From contig NZ_JBINJF010000014.1 of the NCBI RefSeq assembly GCF_043951865.1, positions 46,646-110,645 on the forward strand: DNA of 64,000 nt, read 5' to 3'. Under the pieces are notes generated by a model. That model had not been told where the DNA came from and searched no databases. It was given only the letters and a program-made list of their open reading frames with translations. Shown here one piece after another: positions 18,218 to 26,600 of the stretch. The position numbers and the translations under genes were made by a program. This DNA is from JAMQKA01 sp043951865. GTDB lineage: Bacteria; Bacteroidota; Rhodothermia; Balneolales; Balneolaceae. Every line of letters starts with the position of its first letter. Within the stretch, counting starts at the first letter, position 1.

Positions 18218-18648
18218 CCTCAAAAAATCACGGTAGCTCTTTTCTCATGGCAGAGGTGTTCCTTTTTGTGTGAACAAAAACGAACCCAATGAATCGCCGG
18301 CGGGATTAGTTATTGGTTATTAGGAATTAGTTATTCGTTGTCCCAAATAACTAATAACCAGTCACAAATAACTACCCTGCGCCTGCGCTGCGTTTGCCCG
18401 GGGCGGCTCAGAAATCGCTATGCCGGAGGGATATAAGACTATTTTCTCCAGCAAGCGCCCCCAAGTCCAGAAAATCCCTGCAACTGATCCCAGTAAAACC
18501 ACTTGGTGTGGATAGGCAAATAATTGTTAGGAGGTGGCAAAAGGTCAATATCTGGGGATTTTATGGTGAATTTTTTAGGTTCGTTTTTTCTTTACTGAAA
18601 AAATGAACACTCACATTCCGGGATTGCCGGTTATAATGGGATATCTGT
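18218..18648 (-). repeat. Dispersed ~430-bp repeat R2, copy a
   Basis: In reverse orientation it matches the copies at 40881-41326 and 42946-43423: an opening with CCCGGAATG and GTGTTCATTTTTTC, the phrase CACCATAAAATCCC, GGATTTTCTGGACTTG, GCCCGGGCAAACGCAGCG and an end with GAGCTACC..TTTTTTGAGG. The palindromic repeat R5 is inserted at 18306-18374. Short frames inside it are not genes. Confidence 0.75.
18306..18374 (+). repeat. Palindromic repeat R5, copy a
   Basis: About 70 bp, beginning TTAGTTATTGGTTATTAG and ending with a near reverse complement of that sequence (CTAATAACCAGTCACAAATA). It is nested in R2 copy a, and its reverse-oriented partner lies at 55163-55236. Confidence 0.75.
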
Positions 18649-18783
18649 GGCGAGGGTAGTACTGACTGACATACCCAATAGACAAAGATTACTTCATGGT
18701 TATAACACTATCCCGCTTTTATCACCAAGAGACCAAAAACTTCAGATGGGTATCCTCCTGTATTAATTTTGCAAACAGGATCC

Positions 18784-18816
18784 AAAAAAGAAGGACAGAG
18801 GGTTATCTCTGTCCTT
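18784..18816 (-). terminator. Intrinsic terminator for the minus-strand lipoprotein operon
   Basis: Stem AAGGACAGAG (18791-18800) with CTCTGTCCTT (18807-18816) and, reading on the minus strand, the run TTTTTT (18784-18789) after it. It lies about 65 bp beyond the stop of the gene at 18881. Confidence 0.88.
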
Positions 18817-18880
18817 GAGGGGTTTCTCTTTGATGAATGTTATTTTTAGGGATTAAGGGATGATAACGATAAGGGTGATG

Positions 18881-19342
18881 TTAGGAATTGGTATCAGTAA
18901 AATCTTCAAAGGCTTCACCGAGGGAATTCATCTCGCGGTTAAAAGCAGTTTTAAAGGTTTCCCACTGCTCTTTTCCTTCCCCTTTGTAGTCAGCGAGTTT
19001 CTTTTTCATGTCGCTGTTCTTTTGTTCGAGTTCGGCCAGTTGTTTTTCGTATGTCGCCTTCACATCGGCTGTTTTGTTGGCCATACGTTCCTTGAAAGCT
19101 GTGATCGTTGAGTCGTTGGCGGCAATCCTTTCGGCTGCTTCTTCACGGTACTGGTTCATATCGGCCTGGTATTCCCGGGTAGCTTCTTCCAGCTCCCGGT
19201 TGGCCTCAACTACGGCTGATTGTGCATTTTCCATATTTTGGTCCGGGCTGTTGCAGCCGGTTAAAAGGACGACTGTAGTCATCATGGATATTACGAGTAT
19301 TAAAGCTGGTTTTTTCACTATAATGGGATTAAAGTTTTTCAT
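18881..19342 (-). CDS. Coiled-coil lipoprotein, stress-response type
   Basis: 153 residues. Lipobox VVLLTGC at about residue 30, then an almost entirely helical, highly charged body (AVVEANRELEEATREYQADMNQYREEAAERIAANDSTITAFKERMANKTADVKATYEKQLAELEQKNSDMKKKL). This is the look of the sll1863-like stress-response proteins often found in Bacteroidota, which have no established biochemical role. It starts 2 bp after the stop of the DUF2959 gene and is therefore in its operon, under the same stress promoter motif. Envelope scaffolding or membrane spacing is a guess. Confidence 0.85.
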   Translation of the reverse strand: MKNFNPIIVKKPALILVISMMTTVVLLTGCNSPDQNMENAQSAVVEANRELEEATREYQADMNQYREEAAERIAANDSTITAFKERMANKTADVKATYEKQLAELEQKNSDMKKKLADYKGEGKEQWETFKTAFNREMNSLGEAFEDFTDTNS

Positions 19343-19344
19343 AA

Positions 19345-19995
19345 TTAGTTACTACTGGTTTGTGACATTTCTGCTCGCGCATTTTGAATGGCAGTTTGTA
19401 CATGCTGGATAGCCCGCTTCAGGCTGGCTCCTTCACTGACGACTTTATCGGAGGTCGGGGCAATGGCCGCGATTCCCTTGGTAGTCAGATCATTTGACAG
19501 GTACGTCTGGATCTCTCTTACGTCAGACACGTACGCTTTGAACGCCTCGTTTACGCCGATGCTGTTTTCAGCAATTTTGTCATAGATTTCTCCAAGTGCA
19601 GCGCGCCGCTGATCACTCAGTTGCTGAATTTGAGGGTTCTTGTATTCGGTGCCCTCTTTTTTCCATTCCTCAAAATAATCAATGCCTTTAGCTTTCATCT
19701 GCTCAGCATGTTTGGCAAATTTTTTCTCCATGGACTCCATTTTTCCCACATTATTCTTGTAGGTCTCAAACGCGCCTGCTATATCGGTCTGCCCGGGCCT
19801 CATAAGCTCATCCAGGGATGCTCCTGTGGCATCGAGCTGCCGGGATGCTTCTTGAATATCATTGTCCATGGTCTCCATGGTTGTCTGGGTGTCTTGCGAA
19901 CGCTGCATGCCGGTTGAAGCACAACTGGTAATAACTAATGCAGCTATTATCAGCAGTGCACCGTGCCACGTATAAGTTTGGTTTAGTAGTTTCAT
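19345..19995 (-). CDS. DUF2959-family lipoprotein, paralogue 1
   Basis: The start at 19995 is supported by AAGGAG six bases upstream; a second ATG lies one codon earlier at 19998, and the 62 upstream residues of the longer frame run through the promoter motif and are not coding. The protein of about 216 residues has the lipobox VITSC and the DUF2959 body: METMDNDIQEASRQLDATGASLDELMRPGQTDIAGAFETYKNNV ... DYFEEWKKEGTEYKNPQIQQLSDQRRAALGEIYDKI ... YLSNDLTTKGIAAI. It is predicted helical and periplasmic or outer-membrane anchored; function unknown. About half of its residues match paralogue 2 at 22558. First gene of an operon with the coiled-coil lipoprotein. Confidence 0.9.
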   Translation of the reverse strand: MKLLNQTYTWHGALLIIAALVITSCASTGMQRSQDTQTTMETMDNDIQEASRQLDATGASLDELMRPGQTDIAGAFETYKNNVGKMESMEKKFAKHAEQMKAKGIDYFEEWKKEGTEYKNPQIQQLSDQRRAALGEIYDKIAENSIGVNEAFKAYVSDVREIQTYLSNDLTTKGIAAIAPTSDKVVSEGASLKRAIQHVQTAIQNARAEMSQTSSN

Positions 19996-20082
19996 CATAA
20001 ACTCCTTCAATTGCCCGCGACTGGCGGGACAGCTGTGAATTAATTTCACAGAAGTAATATGAGCATTCTGCCCCCGGGAAGC

Positions 20083-20117
20083 GTTACAGATCAACGACGC
20101 AAGCTTGTATATATCAC
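20083..20117 (-). promoter_or_regulatory. 35-bp stress promoter motif, copy 3 (DUF2959 no. 1)
   Basis: Minus strand: GTGATATATACAA, 16 bases, TGTAAC, ending 88 bp before the ATG at 19995. Spacing is the same as in all other copies. Confidence 0.75.
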
Positions 20118-20216
20118 ACATTTCACAGAAATCGGGGGAAGAGACATGACATGTGATTCCGTAGCCAGCGCAGTAGTGGATCATCTTTTACCCGGGTATC
20201 TCACCAGGAATACGGG

Positions 20217-20744
20217 CTAAAGCTTGTCTACGAGCAGTATCATAGCGGCCACAACGGTGGAGATGGGGCCTATAATCCGCATGTAGTCGACAAAGGCCGG
20301 GCGTCTTTTTACTTCAAGCGTAATGAAGTCATTCTCTTGCAGTACGAAATCGCGCATTCCAGCTGGTAACTGTTGCGTATAGCGAAACCTGAAATTGACC
20401 ACTTCATCAATGTTCATTTCCTGGTTGCGCCGGGATACGTTGACTTCAACACGCAATTTGGACCAGTCAAGGGTGGTTTCGCCCGTACGGAAACTGGCCG
20501 GGCCGCGAGCGAATGAGATCAGTTCGATAAGTGTGGTACCGGTGGGGACCATAAATCGCCCGGGGGCGTTTACATCTCCCCAGAGATTAATCAATACCGA
20601 CTCTTCACCGGGTTTGGACAGTTGCACAATCCCTTCAACGAGCCGATACTGCGTAGTAACTGCTGGCATCTCATCTTGTGCCCGGGCCGTTCCTGTAATA
20701 ATCATTCCAGCGATAAACATCGCTATGGTAACGGTCTGTTTCAT
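20217..20744 (-). CDS. SLBB-domain export-like protein with C-terminal membrane helix
   Basis: 175 residues. Signal peptide MKQTVTIAMFIAGMIITGTARAQ, then a soluble-ligand-binding beta-grasp (SLBB) segment: INLWGDVNAPGRFMVPTGTTLIELISFARGPASFRTGETTLDWSKLRVEV, typical of Wza-like polysaccharide export proteins. Unlike Wza it lacks the N-terminal export domain and ends in a single transmembrane helix (IIGPISTVVAAMILLVDKL). It begins 14 bp after the YtxH-like gene and should share its promoter. It may bind cell-wall or capsular glycans; export itself is doubtful with no other capsule genes near. Confidence 0.8.
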   Translation of the reverse strand: MKQTVTIAMFIAGMIITGTARAQDEMPAVTTQYRLVEGIVQLSKPGEESVLINLWGDVNAPGRFMVPTGTTLIELISFARGPASFRTGETTLDWSKLRVEVNVSRRNQEMNIDEVVNFRFRYTQQLPAGMRDFVLQENDFITLEVKRRPAFVDYMRIIGPISTVVAAMILLVDKL

Positions 20745-20758
20745 TTCACTTTCGTAAT

Positions 20759-21001
20759 TTATACCGCGTTTCCTCCCTCATTAATCATTCGCTCAGCGTC
20801 TTCGCCCATTTTTTTTACCTGTTTTTTAACATTGTCAACCGACTCATTTATTGTTTCTCCGGCAGTGTCTGTATAGTCTTTGGCTTTGTCGACGATACTC
20901 TTTCGCCCCGAGGAGTCTCTGTAGGGCGTTACCAGGATTCCGATTATGGTGGTAAGTGCCACACCACCAAGTATGGCGTATAATGCTTTTCTCGTATTCA
21001 T
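20759..21001 (-). CDS. YtxH-like small membrane protein
   Basis: 80 residues starting at 21001 (MNTRKALYAILGGVALTTIIGILVTPYRDSSGRKSI). One N-terminal membrane helix is followed by an amphipathic helix with the YtxH-type pattern (VDKAKDYTDTAGETINESVDNVKKQVKKMGEDAERMI). The longer frame up to 21340 crosses the promoter motif and has no family features. YtxH-like proteins are widespread general-stress proteins of Bacteroidota and Firmicutes with unknown mechanism. The stress motif lies 254 bp upstream, leaving a long leader, 21002-21254, in which I see no other gene. Confidence 0.85.
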   Translation of the reverse strand: MNTRKALYAILGGVALTTIIGILVTPYRDSSGRKSIVDKAKDYTDTAGETINESVDNVKKQVKKMGEDAERMINEGGNAV

Positions 21002-21254
21002 GACGTTATTTTTAAAGTTGGATATGTTTTTGTGAAAGACTTCAAGCATATAACCCGCCTTCGTTGATTTAGCTACCGTTATATTGCTATAACAGCAATT
21101 ACAAACAGAACAGGTACCAGGTGACAATACTGAAGCCGGGGAAACAAACGGCCCAATAATCAAGAATGACGACGATCGGGCAGAGTGGATTCTCCTACCT
21201 GTTGGCTCAAAATTTTTATATGTACTATAAGATCCCCCTTTATGCCCAATAAAT

Positions 21255-21289
21255 GTTATACAATGGGGGAAAAGATTTGCATATATCAC
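21255..21289 (-). promoter_or_regulatory. 35-bp stress promoter motif, copy 4 (YtxH-SLBB)
   Basis: Minus strand: GTGATATATGCAA, 16 bases, TATAAC. This copy has the most sigma-70-like -10 hexamer. It shares flanks with copy 6 (GGRACC just upstream, RTAACA just downstream). Confidence 0.75.
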
Positions 21290-21498
21290 AGGTCCCGAAA
21301 ATCTTAGCGAGCACGTTGCAAAACTGTTGTTTTGCGCCATATTGCTATTCTCAAGAATACAAAATCCTCATTTATCGGGGTTGCAGGATCTTCTGTTTGT
21401 TGGGAGGGGGGTTGGCAAGCGGGAGTACAACGCCCTTAAAACGTCAGGTCACGGGTTTTTAAGGGTTTTACCGAAAGAACCAAAAGCCTGGCAGATCT

Positions 21499-21533
21499 GT
21501 GATATTTGTAACTCTTTTTCAGGATCATGTAAT
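21499..21533 (+). promoter_or_regulatory. 35-bp stress promoter motif, copy 5 (51-residue membrane protein)
   Basis: Plus strand: GTGATATTTGTAA, 16 bases, TGTAAT, pointing at the small gene that starts at 21715. It is divergent from copy 4, 210 bp away. Confidence 0.68.
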
Positions 21534-21714
21534 ATTGACCGGGTTAAATGATAGTACATTTCTTGGTGGAGATACACTCCACCTCTGCCTTCGCAATTAG
21601 CGGCCACAAGAACGATCAGGCTATGTGTAGTGTGGTTCTGTTTGCCACGATTTTTAATAAGAGGCAGATTACATAATCCAGAGAGCTGGATTACAATCTT
21701 TTAAAAAGACTACC

Positions 21715-21870
21715 ATGGGAAATCTACTCTATATTATTGCCGTAATTTTAATAATCGGCTGGCTGGTTGGATTTATTGGATACAGCGCGGGTGGCCTTAT
21801 TCACGTATTGCTTGTCATTGCCGTAATAGCTGTTTTATTACAGGTGATTCAAGGACGAAAAGCGTTTTAA
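21715..21870 (+). CDS. Lmo0937-type 51-residue membrane protein
   Basis: ATG at 21715, stop ending at 21870; 51 residues (MGNLLYIIAVILIIGWLVGF ... VIQGRKAF). Two hydrophobic helices with a glycine-rich turn (IGYSAGGLIHVLLVI) and a short basic end, the exact build of the lmo0937/DUF5670 family of tiny membrane proteins. These are commonly found near stress genes in Bacteroidota and have no known activity. A stress promoter motif copy lies 180 bp upstream, and no other gene stands between. Confidence 0.85.
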   Translation: MGNLLYIIAVILIIGWLVGFIGYSAGGLIHVLLVIAVIAVLLQVIQGRKAF

Positions 21871-22016
21871 AGAGTCACTAAAAAACTACTGTTTCGACCT
21901 CTCCCCCTACTGCATCCAGATGGGGGATTGGCGAGGTATTTCACCCCACTCCTAATATCATAAAATGGGAGGCGGTGATATTTCTGATTTTTTCAAAAAA
22001 TCTCTTCCATTGCCAT

Positions 22017-22111
22017 TCTGATATCCCAGTACAACCGGTAATCCCGGAATGGAGTGTCCGTTTTGGGTGAGGAAAAAATGAATCGCAACACTCACCATAA
22101 AATCCCGGATA
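22017..22111 (+). repeat. Dispersed repeat R2, partial copy d
   Basis: Contains ATATCCCAGTACAACCGG, AATCCCGGAATGGAGTGTCC, GGTGAGGAAAAAATGAA and CACCATAAAATCCC, matching only the first quarter of the R2 copies at 18218, 40881 and 42946. It abuts the 3' end of the YqaE-like gene. Confidence 0.68.
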
Positions 22112-22270
22112 TTAATGTTTGGCAATAATCCATATAGCATGAATAATTCCGGGAATGTAGCCAAGTATGGTTAGTATCACATTTATCCAAAAAGCACCTG
22201 TTAAACCAACTTCTAAAAAAACTCCGACTGGAGGAAGAATAATTGCAAAAATAATTTTCAGGATATCCAT
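22112..22270 (-). CDS. YqaE/Pmp3-family membrane protein
   Basis: 52 residues from the ATG at 22270 (MDILKIIFAIILPPVGVFLE). The sequence AIILPPVGVFLEVGL and ILTILGYIPGIIHAIWII is diagnostic for the Pmp3/YqaE family of two-helix plasma-membrane proteolipids (UPF0057). In yeast and plants Pmp3 prevents membrane hyperpolarisation under salt and cold stress; bacterial members are usually stress-induced. The region upstream is occupied by the palindromic repeat R4, so its promoter is uncertain. The clustering with other small stress proteins supports a salt or cold role. Confidence 0.93.
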   Translation of the reverse strand: MDILKIIFAIILPPVGVFLEVGLTGAFWINVILTILGYIPGIIHAIWIIAKH

Positions 22271-22296
22271 GTTTTTACCTTGATTATTTGAGGTTG

Positions 22297-22370
22297 TTGA
22301 AATATCGCTTCATCATTCCCTCTTGTACACGAAGAAGGAATTTGGGAAGGTTAAAACAGTAATATTTCAA
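22297..22370 (+). repeat. Short terminal-inverted repeat R4, copy a
   Basis: About 74 bp bounded by TTGAAATAT and its reverse complement (AATATTTCAA), sharing CTTCATCATTCCC and TTAAAACAG with copy b at 28835-28906. It lies directly upstream of the YqaE-like gene. The rest of the gap to 22557 shows nothing else. Confidence 0.65.
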
Positions 22371-22557
22371 AGGCCGACAGGTATTGTTTTGAATAAAAGT
22401 CGATCTCTTTTTCATGTCTGAGCGTAACGTGAAACAAATCTTTCATAACTGCTACGCTCTACTCCTCTGCTTATCTTTTTATCCATCCATGTCACTTGCG
22501 CGACTTGGAAAACAATCAGAGCCAAAGAAGGTCCGCTAATGGTCGTGCCAACAAACA

Positions 22558-23211
22558 TTACAGGCCGCTTCCGCTTTGTGCCATTTCGTTTCGTGCACTC
22601 TGAATGATGCTTTGGACATTCTGCATAGCATGTTTAAGACTGTCCCCTTCGCTGATAACCCGGCGCGCGATCGGGGCGATGGCGGTCACGCCATTGGCAG
22701 ATAGATCGTTGGAGAGAAACACCTTGATTTCCGTTACATCAGACGCATACGTTTTAAAGGAGGCTTTAATCCTGGTACTCTGTGCAGAAATTCGCCCGTA
22801 AACGCCCCCCAGTATTGACCGACGCCGGTCACTCAGCTGCTGTATTTTCGGATTATTATATTCAGTGCCCTCCTGTTGCCATTCCTCGAAATAATCGGTG
22901 CCGTGTTCGGTTAGTTCGTCCGCATGACGGCTAAACTTGGTCTCGGTAACAGCAATTTTAGCGACGTTATTCGAAAAAGCTTCCAGCGCCTTTTTTAGGT
23001 CGGGTTGGCCGGGCCTGAGGATCTCACCCAGCGCCGCCCCGGTGGCATCCAGCTGTCGTATCGCCGACGTTATATCGTCGTCCATGGTTTGCAGGGAGAT
23101 CCGGGTTTCATCGGAGCGCTCCATTCCTGTCGACTGGCAACCGGCTGTCATAACGAAGCCAGCAATAATTGCGGACAGAAGAACACGATTTATATGCCTG
23201 GTAGGGGTCAT
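22558..23211 (-). CDS. DUF2959-family lipoprotein, paralogue 2
   Basis: 217 residues. Lipobox GFVMTAGC at about residue 25, followed by the same domain as the protein at 19345: QTMDDDITSAIRQLDATGAALGEILRPGQPDLKKALEAFSNNVAKI ... DYFEEWQQEGTEYNNPKIQQLSDRRRSILGGVYGRI ... FLSNDLSANGVTAIAPI. By eye about half of the residues are identical with paralogue 1, more than a very recent duplication would have lost. It stands alone, with its own stress motif copy 183 bp upstream; a copy of repeat R1 lies inside the predicted leader. Function unknown. Confidence 0.9.
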   Translation of the reverse strand: MTPTRHINRVLLSAIIAGFVMTAGCQSTGMERSDETRISLQTMDDDITSAIRQLDATGAALGEILRPGQPDLKKALEAFSNNVAKIAVTETKFSRHADELTEHGTDYFEEWQQEGTEYNNPKIQQLSDRRRSILGGVYGRISAQSTRIKASFKTYASDVTEIKVFLSNDLSANGVTAIAPIARRVISEGDSLKHAMQNVQSIIQSARNEMAQSGSGL

Positions 23212-23246
23212 AATTATGCTCCCATTTATTGGTCTTTTTACTGTAA

Positions 23247-23345
23247 GAGGCCTTTGTAGAACCTACTGTTTTATTGGGAGGTAGTTGTACTACCGACTGT
23301 ATTGGTCTTTAAACGGGAGTGCAACTCCCTCCGAACGGTGAGTTG
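23247..23345 (+). repeat. MITE-like repeat R1, copy b
   Basis: Begins GAGGCCTTTGTAGAACC and contains hairpin GGTAG-TTGTA-CTACC and hairpin GGGAG-TGCAA-CTCCC. The first stem differs from the usual GGTGG/CCACC by a paired change (G to A on one side and C to T on the other), so pairing is kept. It is located in the predicted 5' leader of the DUF2959 gene, in the antisense direction. Confidence 0.75.
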
Positions 23346-23393
23346 ATGTATTTCCCACTGTAATAGAAGGTCGCTATTCCAGGTCTGAAAAGT

Positions 23394-23428
23394 GTTATAC
23401 TGTATCACAAAAGGCTTACATATATCAC
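23394..23428 (-). promoter_or_regulatory. 35-bp stress promoter motif, copy 6 (DUF2959 no. 2)
   Basis: Minus strand: GTGATATATGTAA, 16 bases, TATAAC, pointing at the ATG at 23211. Identity with copy 4 extends into the flanks. Confidence 0.75.
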
Positions 23429-23681
23429 TGGTTCCGGGAAAAGGCGGGCGTTGGAACTACTTCCCAAAACGCACCTCTGTCACGGGAAAAGACGGCTATG
23501 ATTTTTTGAGGAATCCTGAATATTGTAAATGTATACTGATGGAGTACACTGCCCGTTGTGCTCCATCTCGGTACAGGGACTTTGTCAGGGTACAGCCCGC
23601 TTGTAAAGTAGAGGTCTGATTATCGGTGGAATTGGTTGGTCATTAGGAGCCCGTGACCGAACAGGGAGAATTTACCCAGCC

Positions 23682-26600
23682 TCATGTAACAGACTTGAAC
23701 GGAAATGTACATCTCACACACGTAGTGAAATCCTCCGAGTCCGGCAGCCGGTCAATGGCAAACGTCCCACCCAGCAAGTCAACCCGATGGCCGATAATCC
23801 GCAGTCCCATTCCCTTGCTGTCTGTTTCCTCGGGTGAAAATCCCCTGCCATCATCCTTGATTTCCAATATCAACTGGTCTTTTTGTTGGCTAATGGCTAC
23901 CAAAATTCGACTCGCCTCTCCATGAGTGGCAGCGTTCTTGATCGCTTCCTGGGTAATATGGTATAAGCTGGAGGATAACTCCCTGTTGTTGATTTTGTCC
24001 AATATATCATCAGCTTCCAGGGAACATTTTACGTTGTGGATTTTCTGGGACCGCCGGATGAGAAGGGTAAACGCATGGGATGCCCCTTCTTCTTCTACAT
24101 CAATGGGGATGATGTCATGACTTAGTTCGCGGATGGTATCAATTTGGAGATCTATAAGAGAATTGATCTCATCGAGCATAGAAGAAGCATTAGCCTGACT
24201 CATGCCCGACAGCTTATCCTTGAGATTTTTGACGGTCATCTTTATATATGCCAAGATCTGGGCCAGATCGTCATGGAGGTATCCCCCCAGTTCCCAGCGT
24301 TCTGCCAGGCTGTTACTCAAGATCTGTTTTTGGAGTTCGGTACTTCGTTCAACCTCTTTTTGAAGCCGATTATTGGTTGTAAGAAGCTCTTGAGCAGCAC
24401 GTTTTCGTTCAATAGCGGAACCGATAATGTTTGCGATAATTTTAATAAAACTAATGTCGTGCGTTGAAAAGTGGTATAATGTTTTGGTATAGAGACATAA
24501 AACTCCGAAGTCTTCCTCTCTTCCCCCGATATTAATATGTATGCCGGAAGTAACCTCATATTCATCAAGCAATGGTAGTATGCTATATCGTTGTTCTTCC
24601 CGGAAGTCTTCCGTAATCAATGGTTCTGACCGGATTATGGCATAGCCGACATCCCAATCGGTATCCAGCCCGATGGTAGCCTCGCCTGGTGTACCCTCTT
24701 TCAAATTAGTGCTGATCAGCCTTAATAAATCTTCATGCTGATCACGTTCGAACACGAAACCGTAATCGATACCGGTAATATCACAAATGTCATCTATCGC
24801 CTTTTCAATAATTTTCTGCAGATCATCCTCCTGCAGGGCAAACAGGCCCAGTTCGGAAATAATTTCCTGCCTCCGTGCCCGCTCTGTAAGCTGTTCTTCC
24901 GCTTTTTTTAGCGATGTGATGTCCACAAGGGTAAGCACCACCCCGTCAATTTTGTCATGGATGGTGCGATAAGGTCGCACGCGCATGATATATTGATTTC
25001 CATGATCATCCGGCACGATCTTTTTGACGGGCTGCAGGCTCTCTGTTACCTCGCCGATATCAGCCGGTATCGAATCGTAGTCGAGCTGATGGGTCACATG
25101 GTTAAAGGGGCGACCTGTATCAGAGGAGATCAGGTTAAATAGATCGGTGGCCGACGAGGTGAAAAACTGCACGCAGTTATTGCTGTCAATAAAGAGCGTA
25201 GCAATATCGGTAGCCTCCATCAGGTTTTTGAGGTTGCTGTTCGCCTCGTTTAGTTTTTCAATTTTGTGCTCGAGTTCGGTATTTACACTCTTGAGTTCCT
25301 CATTAACCGATTGCAGTTCCTCTTTGCTGGTTTCAAGCTGTTCAGTCGTAGATCTCAGCTCTTCATTCATCGACTGCAGTTCTTCGTTGGAAGCCTGGAA
25401 CTCTTCATTGGAGGTTTCATATTCCTCGATCGTAACGTGTAGCTGTTCTTTGGTATGCTCCAGCTCCTTTTCCAGCGCAGAAATAATATCAGATTCCTCC
25501 GCGGTTACCGACTCAATTTGTCCAACTGGTTGTGGATGGCTGCTCGCTTGATCGGGATCTTCCATAAAGATGACATGCAGCAATCCTTCAGGAAAATTCG
25601 GTTCGGTTATCTTCCGAACAATAATCTTGTAATGACGGAAGCCCCCCTCAATATTGAGTTTAATTTTTTTGGATGTGGATGCGGCTGCATCTTGTTTCGC
25701 CTGGAACAGCAGGCGGCTGAGTACTTTTCGGAGGTCCGGGATGACCATATCAAGGATCTTTTGGCTGGGCTCTCCGCCCGAATATTTCAGGAACCGGTCA
25801 ATGTCAGACGTAGAGTGCAGAACCTCATTATTGTTATTGATAATGACGCTGGCCGGTTCATATTGGTTGAATAGCAGGCGATGGTGGAGCTCCTCGATAT
25901 TACTTTGCCTTTTGCTATACACCTCGTTACGGCGGTGATAGGCAGGGCGGCGATCACTTTGCCTGGAAAGCGGGTACCTCGGCAGCCGCACCTGGGATTT
26001 TGAAACCGTGCTTTGTTGAAATATCTGGTATTTTTTGTCAATGGAGTTAAACAGGTCGGTGGCTTCCAGAATAGAATCAGACATGCCCAGAAACAGCCAC
26101 TGCTCCGGTTTTAAGGCGTAATGGAACAGGTTGAACACCTCCGATTGTAAATCACGGTTCAGGTAGATCAACAGGTTGCGACAGCTGACAAGGTCAAGCT
26201 TGGAGAAGGGCGGGTCCTTAAGCAGGTTGTGAACAGCAAATAGTATCATGCCGCTTATATTTTGCCTGACGCAATATTCAGATCCTTCCTTTTTGAAATA
26301 CCGGTGTAATCGTTCTGTTGTAATGTCAGCAACCATAGATTCGGGATAGCACCCCTTGCGGGCAATATCCAGTGCTTCCTGGTCGATGTCGGTTGCAAAG
26401 ATCTGAATTTGCGGCGGACTGCTGAGCGTTTGGGCGTGTTCATGCAGTAATATGGCCAGGGAGTAGGCCTCTTCTCCCGTAGCACACCCCGGCACCCAAA
26501 CGCGCACGCTGTCTGTTGCATTCTTGCCCTCGAAAAGCCTGGGGATAACTGTTTCCTGAAGTGTATCAAAGGCCTCGGGGTCGCGGAAAAAATTGGTCAC

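Noticed and set aside
22270..22310. Possible stress motif before the YqaE/Pmp3-like gene (GCGATATTTCAAC).
   Set aside because: The similarity falls within the R4 repeat end and the -10-like block is poor (GGTAAA). It would also leave almost no leader.
21253..23619. Open frames at 21253-21462 and 23392-23619, and one on the minus strand at 15799-16077, whose translations share an LHIS-like start (MLYNGGKDLHISQV, MLYCITKGLHISLV, MLQIIVKVLHISQV).
   Set aside because: The similarity comes from the 35-bp promoter motif read in its antisense direction. The frames do not resemble each other after it, and another motif copy has a stop in that frame. They point away from the genes served by the motif.
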